A stretch of DNA of 64,000 bases from positions 1 to 64,000 of the forward strand of contig CAYIYH010000007.1 of the NCBI GenBank assembly GCA_964367585.1, read 5' to 3'. A program made the position numbers and the translations under genes. Of this stretch, positions 44,572-53,373 are shown piece after piece (position 1 is the stretch's first letter; the number at the start of each line of letters is the position of its first letter). The DNA comes from CAYJGJ01 sp964367585. Its GTDB lineage: Bacteria; Bacillota; Clostridia; Peptostreptococcales; Anaerovoracaceae. The notes beneath the pieces are model-generated. The model was not told where the DNA came from. It ran no database searches and worked only from the letters and a program-made list of their open reading frames with translations.

Positions 44572-44636
44572 AAAACTTCGTTCCTTTCAAGATTAATAAT
44601 TTAGTTTTTATGTTTTTTTTGTTATTGCATTTTTAT

Positions 44637-44680
44637 TTATGAAATATATACCCAAAATCTTTCACATATCATGACCTCCT
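44637..44680 (-). promoter_or_regulatory. Shine-Dalgarno with minimal reading frames in the surface-protein leader
   Basis: A perfect AGGAGG (44675-44680) lies about 100 bases before the surface-protein ATG. Seven bases after it is ATG followed at once by TGA (44667-44662). Another ATG two bases after it opens an 11-residue frame, MICERFWVYIS (44672-44637). Either could stall or load ribosomes. Confidence 0.4.
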
Positions 44681-44756
44681 AGAGTAATTTATGGATGTTT
44701 TCTCATAATAGATTTTATCAAATAATTCTACCACCATAAGACTCGCTTTAATATAG

Positions 44757-44819
44757 AATATCTTCGGAATAGTATGCAATATCTTCGGAACATTATGGAC
44801 TATCTTCGGATGTTTTGAC
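44757..44819. promoter_or_regulatory. Three 21-bp direct repeats, candidate response-regulator binding sites
   Basis: TATCTTCGGA occurs exactly at 44759-44768, 44780-44789 and 44801-44810. The 21-bp spacing is two DNA turns, so all sites face the same side. The array lies between the surface protein and the AraC-type response regulator genes and touches the -35 box of the promoter at 44815-44843. Confidence 0.75.
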
Positions 44820-44843
44820 AGACACTAAGTTTTTACATATTAC
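44815..44843 (+). promoter_or_regulatory. Promoter of the two-component system operon
   Basis: TTGACA (44815-44820), 17-base spacer, TATTAC (44838-44843). The -35 box overlaps the end of the third 21-bp repeat, a class II activator arrangement. Confidence 0.6.
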
Positions 44844-45007
44844 TCCTTATAAAAAAAGCCCTTGTTTAAAGGAAAAGCATTGATTCTAGAGTTATTTCAA
44901 AGTTTTCTAGAGCAGTTGACACTGTTATTATTGTGATATATAGTTTGTAGGATAAGATAAAATATAGAAAATCCCAAGCAATATGTTAGAATTTGAAAGT
45001 AGTAAAA

Positions 45008-45745
45008 ATGTATAGTGTATACTTAGTCGACGATGAAAAATTGATATTAAAAAGCATAACCGACGCTATAGAGTGGCAAGAAAACAATCTAAGTCTCATA
45101 GGGAAAAATACAGATCCGAGCAAGGCTATAGAAGAAATATTGTCACTAAAGCCGGACATTGTGTTTTGCGATCTCAAAATGCCTGCTATAGATGGAATAG
45201 AGCTTGTGCGACGCGCCAAACAAGGTGGATCAAAATCTGAGTTTATTATGCTAAGCGCATTTGCGGAATTTGAGGCTTCGCGAGATTTTTTTCTGCTCGG
45301 TGGACACGATTACCTTTTAAAACCAATCGATAAAGATGCACTACAATTAACACTTGAAAGGTTGATACGCAAATTTTCTGCAACAGACAAAGAAGACAAA
45401 GAAAAAACTCTCACAAAAACCTCTACAGCTTTCCTTGAGCTCGTGGAATATCTTGAAACAAATTACCATCTCAAACATTCGCTCAATTCATTAAGCGAGA
45501 GGTTTCACATTTCCGAGACATATATCTGCGACCTTTTTTCCAAAAATTACTCCACAACCTACACGATTTTCATAACGAATTTGCGGATGAAAAAAGCTGC
45601 GGAGTTAATTTTAAGCACTGACACTCCAATGAAACAGATCTGCCACATGTGTGGATACCCCGACTATCTATATTTTTGTAGGGTGTTTAAAAATTACTAT
45701 GGAATCCCACCGAGTAAATATAGAGAGAATAGCCATGAAAACTAA
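45008..45745 (+). CDS. Response regulator, AraC-type (YesN family)
   Basis: This 245-residue regulator's receiver domain covers residues 1-120, with acidic pocket DDE (8-10), phosphoacceptor D55 in FCDLKMP, Ser/Thr in MLSAFAE and Lys in LLKPI. The AraC-type double helix-turn-helix covers about 145-240 (LNSLSERFHISETYI, then ICHMCGYPDYLYFCRVFKNYYG). It should bind direct repeats when phosphorylated, fitting the 21-bp array upstream. The ATG at 45008 was chosen over a TTG at 44993. It overlaps the kinase gene by 11 bases. Confidence 0.9.
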   Translation: MYSVYLVDDEKLILKSITDAIEWQENNLSLIGKNTDPSKAIEEILSLKPDIVFCDLKMPAIDGIELVRRAKQGGSKSEFIMLSAFAEFEASRDFFLLGGHDYLLKPIDKDALQLTLERLIRKFSATDKEDKEKTLTKTSTAFLELVEYLETNYHLKHSLNSLSERFHISETYICDLFSKNYSTTYTIFITNLRMKKAAELILSTDTPMKQICHMCGYPDYLYFCRVFKNYYGIPPSKYRENSHEN

Positions 45746-47387
45746 GTTACAACGAGATTTCTTAAGATCTTTTTTTATGCTATTTGCAGTACTCATAACT
45801 ATTTGGGGGTCCTTTTACATCTTGGCATTAAATCTACTTATAAACTCAAACGAACAACTTATTATGAGCACCTCCGACGAATTGCTTGAAGATCTAAGTG
45901 ACAATATCGAACTTATGGAACAGATAAACTACGCCACATCCCAAAAAGACGAGCTGCGTTTGTTTTTGGAGGAAAGCGAACTCGCGACTCGTCACTATAT
46001 GGCGCTAGAAATAAGCGATATTCTTATAACCGAATTGTTACCTATAGACAGTCATTTCAGCATAGTGCTGTTTGACAAAAACGGCTGGTTTTATCGCTTT
46101 GCGGGTAGCATTACCACTACGGAATGTGAGAGACTTTACGTTTTAACAGAGCAGGGTTACACCGGGGCGCATTTTACAGCAACGCTTGACGGAAATAATC
46201 ACATAGGATATTCGAGTGAAATTGTCGATATAAACGATGATTTCCTTGGACGACTTTTTGTACTTGAAAGTGAACAGAATTTTTTGGAGTATTTTTATGA
46301 CAGCACCGACGATTATGCGGTGTCTGCCGCAATACTAAGCGGTGATGAAATTATAAGTTCTAATGCACCATATATCGGAGAAACGTCACAGCTATTTACA
46401 AAACGTCAGGTAGGCATTACTCCTTTTCAGGTTGCGACATGGCTGTCTCCAAACTATGATAGTTCGTTGAACAGATTCTTCATAACAGGAGTAGTCCTAT
46501 CCACACTCTTAATGGTTTTCGCATTACTTTTATTTGTGAGAAAACAACGAAAGACGTTTTTTGCGCCACTTGAACATGTCATGCGTGAAGCCGACAAGGT
46601 AGGGATTGATGGAACAGAAAGCCTACAACCTGTTGACAATATGGATTTTGACAATCTTATATCCAAAATCAACGACCTATTAACAAGGATAAGCAAACAA
46701 AATGAAATTGTAAACGCATCACTACTGGAGGCCGAATACTCAAAAACAGAAACACAACAGGCAATAAATAGCCTGTTAAAAAAGCAAATTAATGCGCATT
46801 TTATTGTGAATTCACTAAGTTCTATCCAGATGTTACAAAAAGAAGGCGACACAACGAAAAGCAACTATGCACTCGCAGCCTTGTCCGACATGGTACGCTA
46901 TGCTTTCGAAGAAGATGATGAGATTTCAGTATGGGACGAACTTACCCATATTCAAAAATATGTGGATATAATGAACGTGCGATACAGCGATAAAATCACT
47001 TTCGAACTCGAAGCGGACGACAATCTCATGGAAATCTTGATACCGAGAATGATTATACAGCCCATTGTTGAAAACAGCATAGTGCATGGTTTTGCAAATA
47101 GGGAAGAAAACTGCCTGCTGACACTCTCTGCAACAGCCTGTGATAGCGGTGTAAAAGTAACAATATGTGACAACGGACACGGTATGGGTGAGAATATTTT
47201 ATCCGAAATGAATTCCGTTTTTTTAGATAAACAAAACGAAGGGTTGTCCGGGCTTGATAATATGGCTATATACAATGTGAAGCGTAGGCTTTTTAACTAT
47301 TCGCCACTCTCCCACTTTTTTGTCCAAAGCGGTGCCGGTGAAGGAACTACAACAACTATTATTATTAATAAAAATAATAGTAAATAA
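45735..47387 (+). CDS. Sensor histidine kinase (YesM/LytS type)
   Basis: This 550-residue kinase has two membrane helices (about 12-36 and 250-272) enclosing an extracellular sensor of about 210 residues. A HAMP-like segment follows. The phospho-histidine is in the YesM-type motif KKQINAHFIVNSL near residue 355, and the ATPase has QPIVENSIVHGF and CDNGHGMG. The family motif normally reads NPHF. Here it is NAHF. The ATG at 45735 lies inside the end of the regulator gene with GAGAGA upstream. The longer frame starting at 45651 was rejected. It pairs with the regulator before it. Confidence 0.92.
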   Translation: MKTKLQRDFLRSFFMLFAVLITIWGSFYILALNLLINSNEQLIMSTSDELLEDLSDNIELMEQINYATSQKDELRLFLEESELATRHYMALEISDILITELLPIDSHFSIVLFDKNGWFYRFAGSITTTECERLYVLTEQGYTGAHFTATLDGNNHIGYSSEIVDINDDFLGRLFVLESEQNFLEYFYDSTDDYAVSAAILSGDEIISSNAPYIGETSQLFTKRQVGITPFQVATWLSPNYDSSLNRFFITGVVLSTLLMVFALLLFVRKQRKTFFAPLEHVMREADKVGIDGTESLQPVDNMDFDNLISKINDLLTRISKQNEIVNASLLEAEYSKTETQQAINSLLKKQINAHFIVNSLSSIQMLQKEGDTTKSNYALAALSDMVRYAFEEDDEISVWDELTHIQKYVDIMNVRYSDKITFELEADDNLMEILIPRMIIQPIVENSIVHGFANREENCLLTLSATACDSGVKVTICDNGHGMGENILSEMNSVFLDKQNEGLSGLDNMAIYNVKRRLFNYSPLSHFFVQSGAGEGTTTTIIINKNNSK

Positions 47388-47434
47388 CATACATATATTA
47401 ACTAAATGAGAAGTTTCAAAGCGAGACATATAAT

Positions 47435-49021
47435 ATGAAAAAAATAAGATCAAAATATGTAAAAATAAATTATATAAAAGTAATATTCTTAATATTGTTG
47501 TTTACGATGCTCTATTCGTGTTCATCCGAGCCTGAGGTAACCATAAACATTACGATACCCAAAGTCGATACGGTCCAAAATCTAAACACAAACTACTATA
47601 AACTATGGCTTGAAGATCAAACCGGGTACAATATCGTCTTTAACGAGGTGTCGGGAGCATATGAACAAGACTATCTCGCCGAGACCTTATCAGATGAAAA
47701 TATAAAAACAGACATAATTTTCTTCGGTGGATTAAACGAAGAAAATACGCTAATACCTGCCGATGATGTGTTTCAGATGACTGAGTATTTTTATCCTATC
47801 GATGAATTTATTACCTCCGACACAAATTTGTATAACATTTTCGATATGCACGCTGAGGAAGAATGGCAAGACTTTTTATCGAATATCGACGGCAAATTAT
47901 ATTTTGCTCCTAGTGCAAATCCGTCAAGGAGTGCAAAAAACGGACAGAGCATATGGATTAATACCGCATGGCTTACAAACCTCGGATTAGATATTCCAAC
48001 CACCATATCCGAATTTGAGTATGTTCTAAATGAATTTTCACAAAGAGATGCAAATAACAACGGTATTCGTGACGAGATTCCTCTCGCGGGAAGCATGGAG
48101 AATGACGACACCATGGTTTTCAATGCTATAATAAACTCTTTCATTTATTACGATACTGCAAATTACGGTTTTTATTATAGAGATAACGATCTTGTTTTTT
48201 CGCCGAAAACACAAGATTTTAGGAGTGCATTGGTATATCTACACTCGCTGTATCAACAAGATATTTTACATCCGCTCCAATTCGAACTTGATGGAAGAGG
48301 GCTAACTGCGCTTGCTACCGACCCCGCTGATCTTCTCGGGGCATTTTCTGCATCCCATCTTTCCGATGTTTTCACCGAGAGTGACTACACTAGATTTAGC
48401 CATTTTACACAATTAGCACCTTTTAGCGACTCTTCCGGACATTCCGTCCCCCAACTAACGGTTCCGGCACCTGCCGTCGCAATTTCAGCAAACACACAGC
48501 ACCCGGAAGAAGCATTTAAACTAATTGACCTAATGTATAGTGAAGAGGCTTTTTTAATCGCATATTATGGCAAGGAAGGCGTGGACTGGCAATTCGCCGA
48601 GCCGACCGACGTTGATATTTTTGGAGAAGTAGCAAAAATTGCAACAATAAACCATTTGAGTGGTACGATGCAAAATAAAAACTTTGATAGTATAGGCGTG
48701 CTATATTATTACCCGGACTATGTCGATGGCGTACGTTATACTGATTTTGATATCGGCTATTTTAATGCAAGGGCATTACTTGCAAATGAACCATATTTCG
48801 CCCCGCAAGAAATTGGACTATCAATTTTAAAGATAATCAAAGACGACAAGGATACCGAAAGACAGTTTAATGATTTGTCTGAGTATACAAATCAATATAT
48901 TATTGATTTCACAACTGGGAAAATAGATATTTACGACGAGAGCACATGGACGAACTATGTCGAGGGGTATGACAATTTCAGCGAAATATTTGATGCCGTA
49001 GAGAACGAGATTGCACCTTGA
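47435..49021 (+). CDS. Extracellular solute-binding lipoprotein (type 2 periplasmic-binding fold)
   Basis: This 528-residue lipoprotein has lipobox LYSC (C29). The mature part has the long LplA/sugar-binding-protein layout: early YKLWLEDQTGYNIVF, YPIDEFI, LYFAPSANPSR, DANNNGIRDEIPLAG (a calcium-loop-like motif frequent in this family) and late HPEEAFKLIDLMYSEEAF. A ligand such as an oligosaccharide or peptide is likely. No ABC permease or ATPase gene is near. It lies 47 bases after the kinase gene, and it may be a sensor partner. Confidence 0.85.
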   Translation: MKKIRSKYVKINYIKVIFLILLFTMLYSCSSEPEVTINITIPKVDTVQNLNTNYYKLWLEDQTGYNIVFNEVSGAYEQDYLAETLSDENIKTDIIFFGGLNEENTLIPADDVFQMTEYFYPIDEFITSDTNLYNIFDMHAEEEWQDFLSNIDGKLYFAPSANPSRSAKNGQSIWINTAWLTNLGLDIPTTISEFEYVLNEFSQRDANNNGIRDEIPLAGSMENDDTMVFNAIINSFIYYDTANYGFYYRDNDLVFSPKTQDFRSALVYLHSLYQQDILHPLQFELDGRGLTALATDPADLLGAFSASHLSDVFTESDYTRFSHFTQLAPFSDSSGHSVPQLTVPAPAVAISANTQHPEEAFKLIDLMYSEEAFLIAYYGKEGVDWQFAEPTDVDIFGEVAKIATINHLSGTMQNKNFDSIGVLYYYPDYVDGVRYTDFDIGYFNARALLANEPYFAPQEIGLSILKIIKDDKDTERQFNDLSEYTNQYIIDFTTGKIDIYDESTWTNYVEGYDNFSEIFDAVENEIAP

Positions 49022-49060
49022 CGGTTGTGGCCATAGAGAGTGAGATTGCGTCGTAACGTT
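48991..49060. repeat. 35-bp tandem duplication over the binding-protein stop codon
   Basis: The last codons and stop of the preceding gene (GTAGAGAACGAGATTGC) recur 35 bases later as ATAGAGAGTGAGATTGC with a similar tail. The second copy is outside the gene. Confidence 0.55.
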
Positions 49061-49119
49061 TTTTGGCGTGCAATATGAGGTTTCGCTACTATAATCAGGA
49101 ATAAGTAATGGAGTTAAAA

Positions 49120-50271
49120 ATGAAAAAATCGATTTTATCAGTTATATTGTTATTCGTCCTCGGGTTGTCCTCTTGTGGCAATGCTGGCGCGAACTCCGAA
49201 ATTAATGAGTGGCTTTCGGTGGCAAACTTCGATGCAGAGGAAACAAAAGACGAACTATACGAAAAAGCGAAGGAAGAAGACGTGTTAACGATTTACAGCG
49301 TTTCTACACGCATGATAGATGTTGCCGAAGCCTTCGAAGAGGAATACCCCGGACTACTTGTAGAGGTAAAGGATATGCGAGGTCCTCGCCTTATAGAAGA
49401 AACTAAAACTACAATCGACAATGGAGAATACGATTGCGATATTTTATTTTTGACCGATGTGAATGGAGTGCTTACTTCTGATTTTATTCCAAACGGCTAT
49501 GCACATAAATATGTCCCTTACGATATTGCAGATTCTCTCATACCTTCCGGTGATAAAGAGGAACTTATGCCACTTTTTACCGAGGCAATTTTTGTCCACT
49601 ATAATCCGACACTTTTCGAAGAACAACCTGTAAACAACTGGTGGGAGCTGACAGAGGAACGATGGAGAGGCAAGGTTTATGCCCCTAATCCAATGCAAAG
49701 TGTAACCACGCTTGCCATGTATAACATGTTTATAAAAAATAATGATTTAATGGAGCAGGCTTACAAGGAATGGAGCGGTGAGAATTTTGTATCACAAAAT
49801 GGAGAAAATGCCGCCGAAACATTCATACGTCTGCTTGTGGAAAACGGGTTGCACATAGTCAATTCCAGCGATGAGGTCTCAGAAGCCGTGGGACTCGATG
49901 GCGCCGATGATGCACTTGGACTTATGGTTTCAAGCAAACTAAGAATGAACAAAATAGGGTATGATTTGGAATTTGCGACAGGAGTAGCACCTTTTGACGG
50001 CGTGGCATCGTCGGTTAGTATTATGATAGCAGGCGGAGCAAAAAATATAAACACAGCAAAATTATTTGTTAGGTTTATTTTCGGGGAAACAGACGGAACG
50101 GGCGAGGGATACTTGCCATATTTACAAGCCGGAGCATGGTCTATGCGTAAAGATGTAAAAAGTGAAGAGGAAAGAGATTTGCAAGACTTAAATCTCATTT
50201 ACTCAGACGAAGGGTATACTTATGAAAATCAGGATGGATTCAACGAATTTTGGGCTGAGTTATTAGAGTAA
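49120..50271 (+). CDS. Extracellular solute-binding lipoprotein, ferric-iron (FbpA)-like
   Basis: This 383-residue lipoprotein has lipobox LSSC (C19). The mature part resembles the iron/thiamine/polyamine-binding class: LTIYSVSTRMIDVAEAFEEEYPG, ETKTTIDNGEYDCDILFL, FVHYNPTLFEE, NNWWELTEERWRGKVYAPNP and ASSVSIMIAGGAKNINTAKLFVRFIFG. The ligand may be ferric iron or an organic chelate, which is an inference. Two start codons are possible (49108 and 49120), each with a ribosome site. The inner one gives a normal signal peptide. It is the last gene of the operon with the two-component system. Confidence 0.85.
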   Translation: MKKSILSVILLFVLGLSSCGNAGANSEINEWLSVANFDAEETKDELYEKAKEEDVLTIYSVSTRMIDVAEAFEEEYPGLLVEVKDMRGPRLIEETKTTIDNGEYDCDILFLTDVNGVLTSDFIPNGYAHKYVPYDIADSLIPSGDKEELMPLFTEAIFVHYNPTLFEEQPVNNWWELTEERWRGKVYAPNPMQSVTTLAMYNMFIKNNDLMEQAYKEWSGENFVSQNGENAAETFIRLLVENGLHIVNSSDEVSEAVGLDGADDALGLMVSSKLRMNKIGYDLEFATGVAPFDGVASSVSIMIAGGAKNINTAKLFVRFIFGETDGTGEGYLPYLQAGAWSMRKDVKSEEERDLQDLNLIYSDEGYTYENQDGFNEFWAELLE

Positions 50272-50389
50272 AATATAATTCATATATTGAGCGAATAATC
50301 TCAGAGATATGATAGAATGCTTTCACAAGTGACTTTTTCACACACTCGATATTTGAATACCAAATTATCTCCCCTAATCGTCATTTAAT

Positions 50390-51469
50390 TCACACTCTCT
50401 CAGCTATTCTATCACCCATCTCGCTGCAAGAAACTTTTGTAAATGATTCGTTATTTTCTCCTTGTAATAAGTCAAATGTCCTATACCCATCTTCAAGAGT
50501 TTTATTTATTGCTTCTTCGATAGCATCTGCCGCATCATGTTCAGATAAGGAATCTCTAAGCATCATAGCACAGGACAAAATACTAGCTATTGGATTTGCG
50601 ATGTTTTTGCCTGCAATATCAGGAGCAGAACCATGTATAGGCTCGTAAAGACCACGAGTGCCTTCGCCCATAGATGACGAAGCCAAAATCCCTATTGAAC
50701 CCGTAACTTGTGCTGCCTCGTCCGACAATATATCTCCAAATATATTATTAGCAAGCACCACATCGAATTGAGATGGATTTTTGACAAGCTGCATAGCAGC
50801 ATTGTCTACCAACATGTTTGACTGTTCTACTTCGGGATATTCTTTTGACATCGATTCTACGATTTCTCGCCATAGTCTTGAATTTTCTAGCACGTTTGCC
50901 TTGTCGATACTGATTAAATTCTTCTTGCGTCGCATCGCAAACTCGTATGCTACCCTTGTGATTCGCTTTACTTCAGAAACAGTGTACGCATCTGTATCAT
51001 ATGCCTCCACTTCACCATTTTTTTCTCTTCGCCCTCTTTCACCAAAGTAAATGCCACCTGTAAGTTCTCTGACAAAAACCATATCTATGCCATCACCTAT
51101 GACACTATCTTTAAGCGGACATGCTTCTTTCAGTGCATCAAACAATTTTGCCGGACGTATATTTGCAAATAACTCTAATTCTTTTCTAATTCGAAGGAGC
51201 CCCTTTTCAGGACGCACCTCAGGTGGCAAATTGTCCCATTTAGGGCCACCTACTGCACCAAGAATTATCGCATCACTTTTTTTACACACCGCAATAGTTT
51301 CTTGAGGAAGTGGGTCATTTGTTTTATCGTATGCAATACCGCCGATGTCAGCTTCAATAAAGTTGAATCCAATATCAAATTTTTGCGCAACTTTATTTAT
51401 TACTTTTATTGACTCATTTACAACATCGGGGCCTATCCCGTCTCCTTTTAATACTGCTATATTATACAT
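50390..51469 (-). CDS. leuB: 3-isopropylmalate dehydrogenase
   Basis: LeuB oxidatively decarboxylates 3-isopropylmalate, the third dedicated step of leucine synthesis. The 359-residue protein has GDGIGPDVV, LGAVGGPKWDNLP, FVRELTGGIYFGE, the metal-binding DILSDEAAQVTGSIG and EPIHGSAPDIAGKN. Length and motifs are standard. GGAGGAA is the ribosome site. It is the last gene of the ilv-leu operon, separated from leuD by 106 bases with a hairpin. Confidence 0.96.
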   Translation of the reverse strand: MYNIAVLKGDGIGPDVVNESIKVINKVAQKFDIGFNFIEADIGGIAYDKTNDPLPQETIAVCKKSDAIILGAVGGPKWDNLPPEVRPEKGLLRIRKELELFANIRPAKLFDALKEACPLKDSVIGDGIDMVFVRELTGGIYFGERGRREKNGEVEAYDTDAYTVSEVKRITRVAYEFAMRRKKNLISIDKANVLENSRLWREIVESMSKEYPEVEQSNMLVDNAAMQLVKNPSQFDVVLANNIFGDILSDEAAQVTGSIGILASSSMGEGTRGLYEPIHGSAPDIAGKNIANPIASILSCAMMLRDSLSEHDAADAIEEAINKTLEDGYRTFDLLQGENNESFTKVSCSEMGDRIAERV

Positions 51470-51505
51470 CTATATTCCTCCAATTATTTATACGTAATCC
51501 TGCAC

Positions 51506-51539
51506 TGATAATATATATTTTTCAAAATATATATTATCA
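51506..51539. other. 16-bp perfect hairpin between leuD and leuB
   Basis: TGATAATATATATTTT pairs perfectly with its complement over a two-base loop. It is AT-only in the core and has no long T-run after it, so I favour mRNA processing or stability over full termination. Confidence 0.5.
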
Positions 51540-51575
51540 TGTAGCGTTCGAGTGAAACCTTTGCGTCGCAAGTAC

Positions 51576-52061
51576 TTATATCCTTTTATCTTTGATTGCA
51601 CGCAATAATCCACCACTGTCTACGATTCGCTGTATCTCCGGCGGAAATGGTGTAATATTGTACTGCAAGTTTTTATTTACTATCTTTAGGATACCTGCAA
51701 CTAGATCAAACTCGATAATATCTCCTTCAGACACCGAATCTACAAACTCGGGACATTCAACGATAGCAAGCCCAATATTTATAGAATTTCTATAAAATAT
51801 CCTTGCAAAAGTTTTTGCAACTACCAGATCGATTCCACTTGCTTTAATTGCAATTGGAGCGTGTTCTCTCGAAGATCCACATCCAAAGTTTTTGCCACCA
51901 ACCATCACATCGCCTGCTTTTACACGACCAGCGAATGTGTCGTCTATATCTATCATGCAATATTTTTTTAATATATCAGGATCTGATGTGTTTAAATATC
52001 TCGCCGGGATTATCACATCTGTATCAATATTATCTCCATATATTATAGCTGTTCTTTGCAT
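51576..52061 (-). CDS. leuD: 3-isopropylmalate dehydratase small subunit
   Basis: LeuD with LeuC isomerises 2- to 3-isopropylmalate. The 161-residue protein is of the short type: GDNIDTDVIIPARYL near the start, VGGKNFGCGSSREHAPIAIK in the middle, and FARIFYRNSINIGL. It starts 20 bases after the leuC stop codon with AAAGGG upstream. Confidence 0.95.
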   Translation of the reverse strand: MQRTAIIYGDNIDTDVIIPARYLNTSDPDILKKYCMIDIDDTFAGRVKAGDVMVGGKNFGCGSSREHAPIAIKASGIDLVVAKTFARIFYRNSINIGLAIVECPEFVDSVSEGDIIEFDLVAGILKIVNKNLQYNITPFPPEIQRIVDSGGLLRAIKDKRI

Positions 52062-52081
52062 CTTTTTATCCCTTTCCCTTT

Positions 52082-53338
52082 TTATTTTCTCGGATCACTC
52101 AATTTACCCTCTATAGCACTCCTAGCAGCCACACTCGGACTTGCAAGATAGACTTCAGAATCTATGTGCCCCATCCTGCCTATAAAGTTTCTGTTGGTTG
52201 TAGCAACACACTTCTCACCTGCAGCAAGTATACCCGAGTGACCACCCAAACAAGGACCACAAGTAGGAGTAGATACGACCGCACCTGCCTCAATAAAAGC
52301 TTTCAAATATCCTTTTTCCATTGCCTCAAGATATATTTTTTGAGTTGCAGGGAAAATAATGCATCGAACATCACGATGAACTTTTTTACCTTTCAGTATT
52401 TTATACGCAGCCTCCATGTCAGACAATCTACCATTTGTACACGATCCAATTACAACTTGGTCTATCTTAATATCGCCAAATTCGCTAGGTTTTTTTGTGT
52501 TCTCCGGCAAATGAGGAAAAGAAACTGTCGGTTCTAGTTTTGATAAATCTATTTTAATTACTCTTACATATTGAGCGTCTTCATCTGCTGAAAAAACTTC
52601 ATATGTGAGATTTTTTTCATCCATAAACTCTCTTGTCAATTCATCTACAGGAAAAATACCATTTTTAGCACCTGCCTCTATTGCCATATTTGCTATGCAA
52701 AATCTGTCGTCCATAGTTAAGTTTTTGATACCTTCACCAGTGAATTCCAATGATTGATAAAGTGCTCCATCTACTCCAATTTCACCGATAAGATGCAATA
52801 TAACATCTTTTCCAGAAACGAATTCGTTTGAAAAAACACCCGTTATTTCGACACTGATTGCTTCGGGAATCTTAAACCATGCCCTACCACTCGCCATGCC
52901 CGCTGCCATATCCGTAGACCCAACACCTGTCGAAAAAGCTCCAAGCGCTCCATACGTACATGTATGTGAATCTGCACCGATTATTACATCACCAGCCTTA
53001 ACGAGTCCCTTTTCGGGAAGAAGGCTATGCTCTACCCCCATGTCTCCTACATCATAGAAATTAACGATATCTTTTTCTCTTGCAAATTCTCTGCATGTTT
53101 TACACTGTTCAGCAGCAGCGATATCCTTATTGGGGGCAAAATGGTCCATGACCAAAGAAACCTTATTTATGTCAAACACTTTATCGAATCCTGCTTTTTT
53201 GAATTCTTTGATAGCAACCGGTCCGGTAATATCATTGGCAAGTACCATGGAGAGGTTAGCCATAACGAGTTGGCCCGCCTTAACTTCGTCCATTCCTGCT
53301 GCTTTTGCTAATATTTTTTGAGTCATAGTCATTGCCAT
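52082..53338 (-). CDS. leuC: 3-isopropylmalate dehydratase large subunit
   Basis: LeuC holds the [4Fe-4S] cluster of isopropylmalate isomerase. The 418-residue protein shows DSHTCTYGALGAFSTGVGSTD, the cluster cysteines in IGSCTNGR and CGPCLGGHSG, and NRNFIGRMG. Size matches the short LeuC type that pairs with the short LeuD next to it. AAGGAG precedes the ATG. It lies 35 bases after leuA. Confidence 0.96.
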   Translation of the reverse strand: MAMTMTQKILAKAAGMDEVKAGQLVMANLSMVLANDITGPVAIKEFKKAGFDKVFDINKVSLVMDHFAPNKDIAAAEQCKTCREFAREKDIVNFYDVGDMGVEHSLLPEKGLVKAGDVIIGADSHTCTYGALGAFSTGVGSTDMAAGMASGRAWFKIPEAISVEITGVFSNEFVSGKDVILHLIGEIGVDGALYQSLEFTGEGIKNLTMDDRFCIANMAIEAGAKNGIFPVDELTREFMDEKNLTYEVFSADEDAQYVRVIKIDLSKLEPTVSFPHLPENTKKPSEFGDIKIDQVVIGSCTNGRLSDMEAAYKILKGKKVHRDVRCIIFPATQKIYLEAMEKGYLKAFIEAGAVVSTPTCGPCLGGHSGILAAGEKCVATTNRNFIGRMGHIDSEVYLASPSVAARSAIEGKLSDPRK

Positions 53339-53373
53339 TTTGTATACTCCTTTAAATTCAATTTAGTTACTCA

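Noticed and set aside
45651..45734. Longer N-terminus of the histidine kinase
   Set aside because: It overlaps the regulator helix-turn-helix in another frame. The ATG at 45735 with GAGAGA upstream precedes the first membrane helix.
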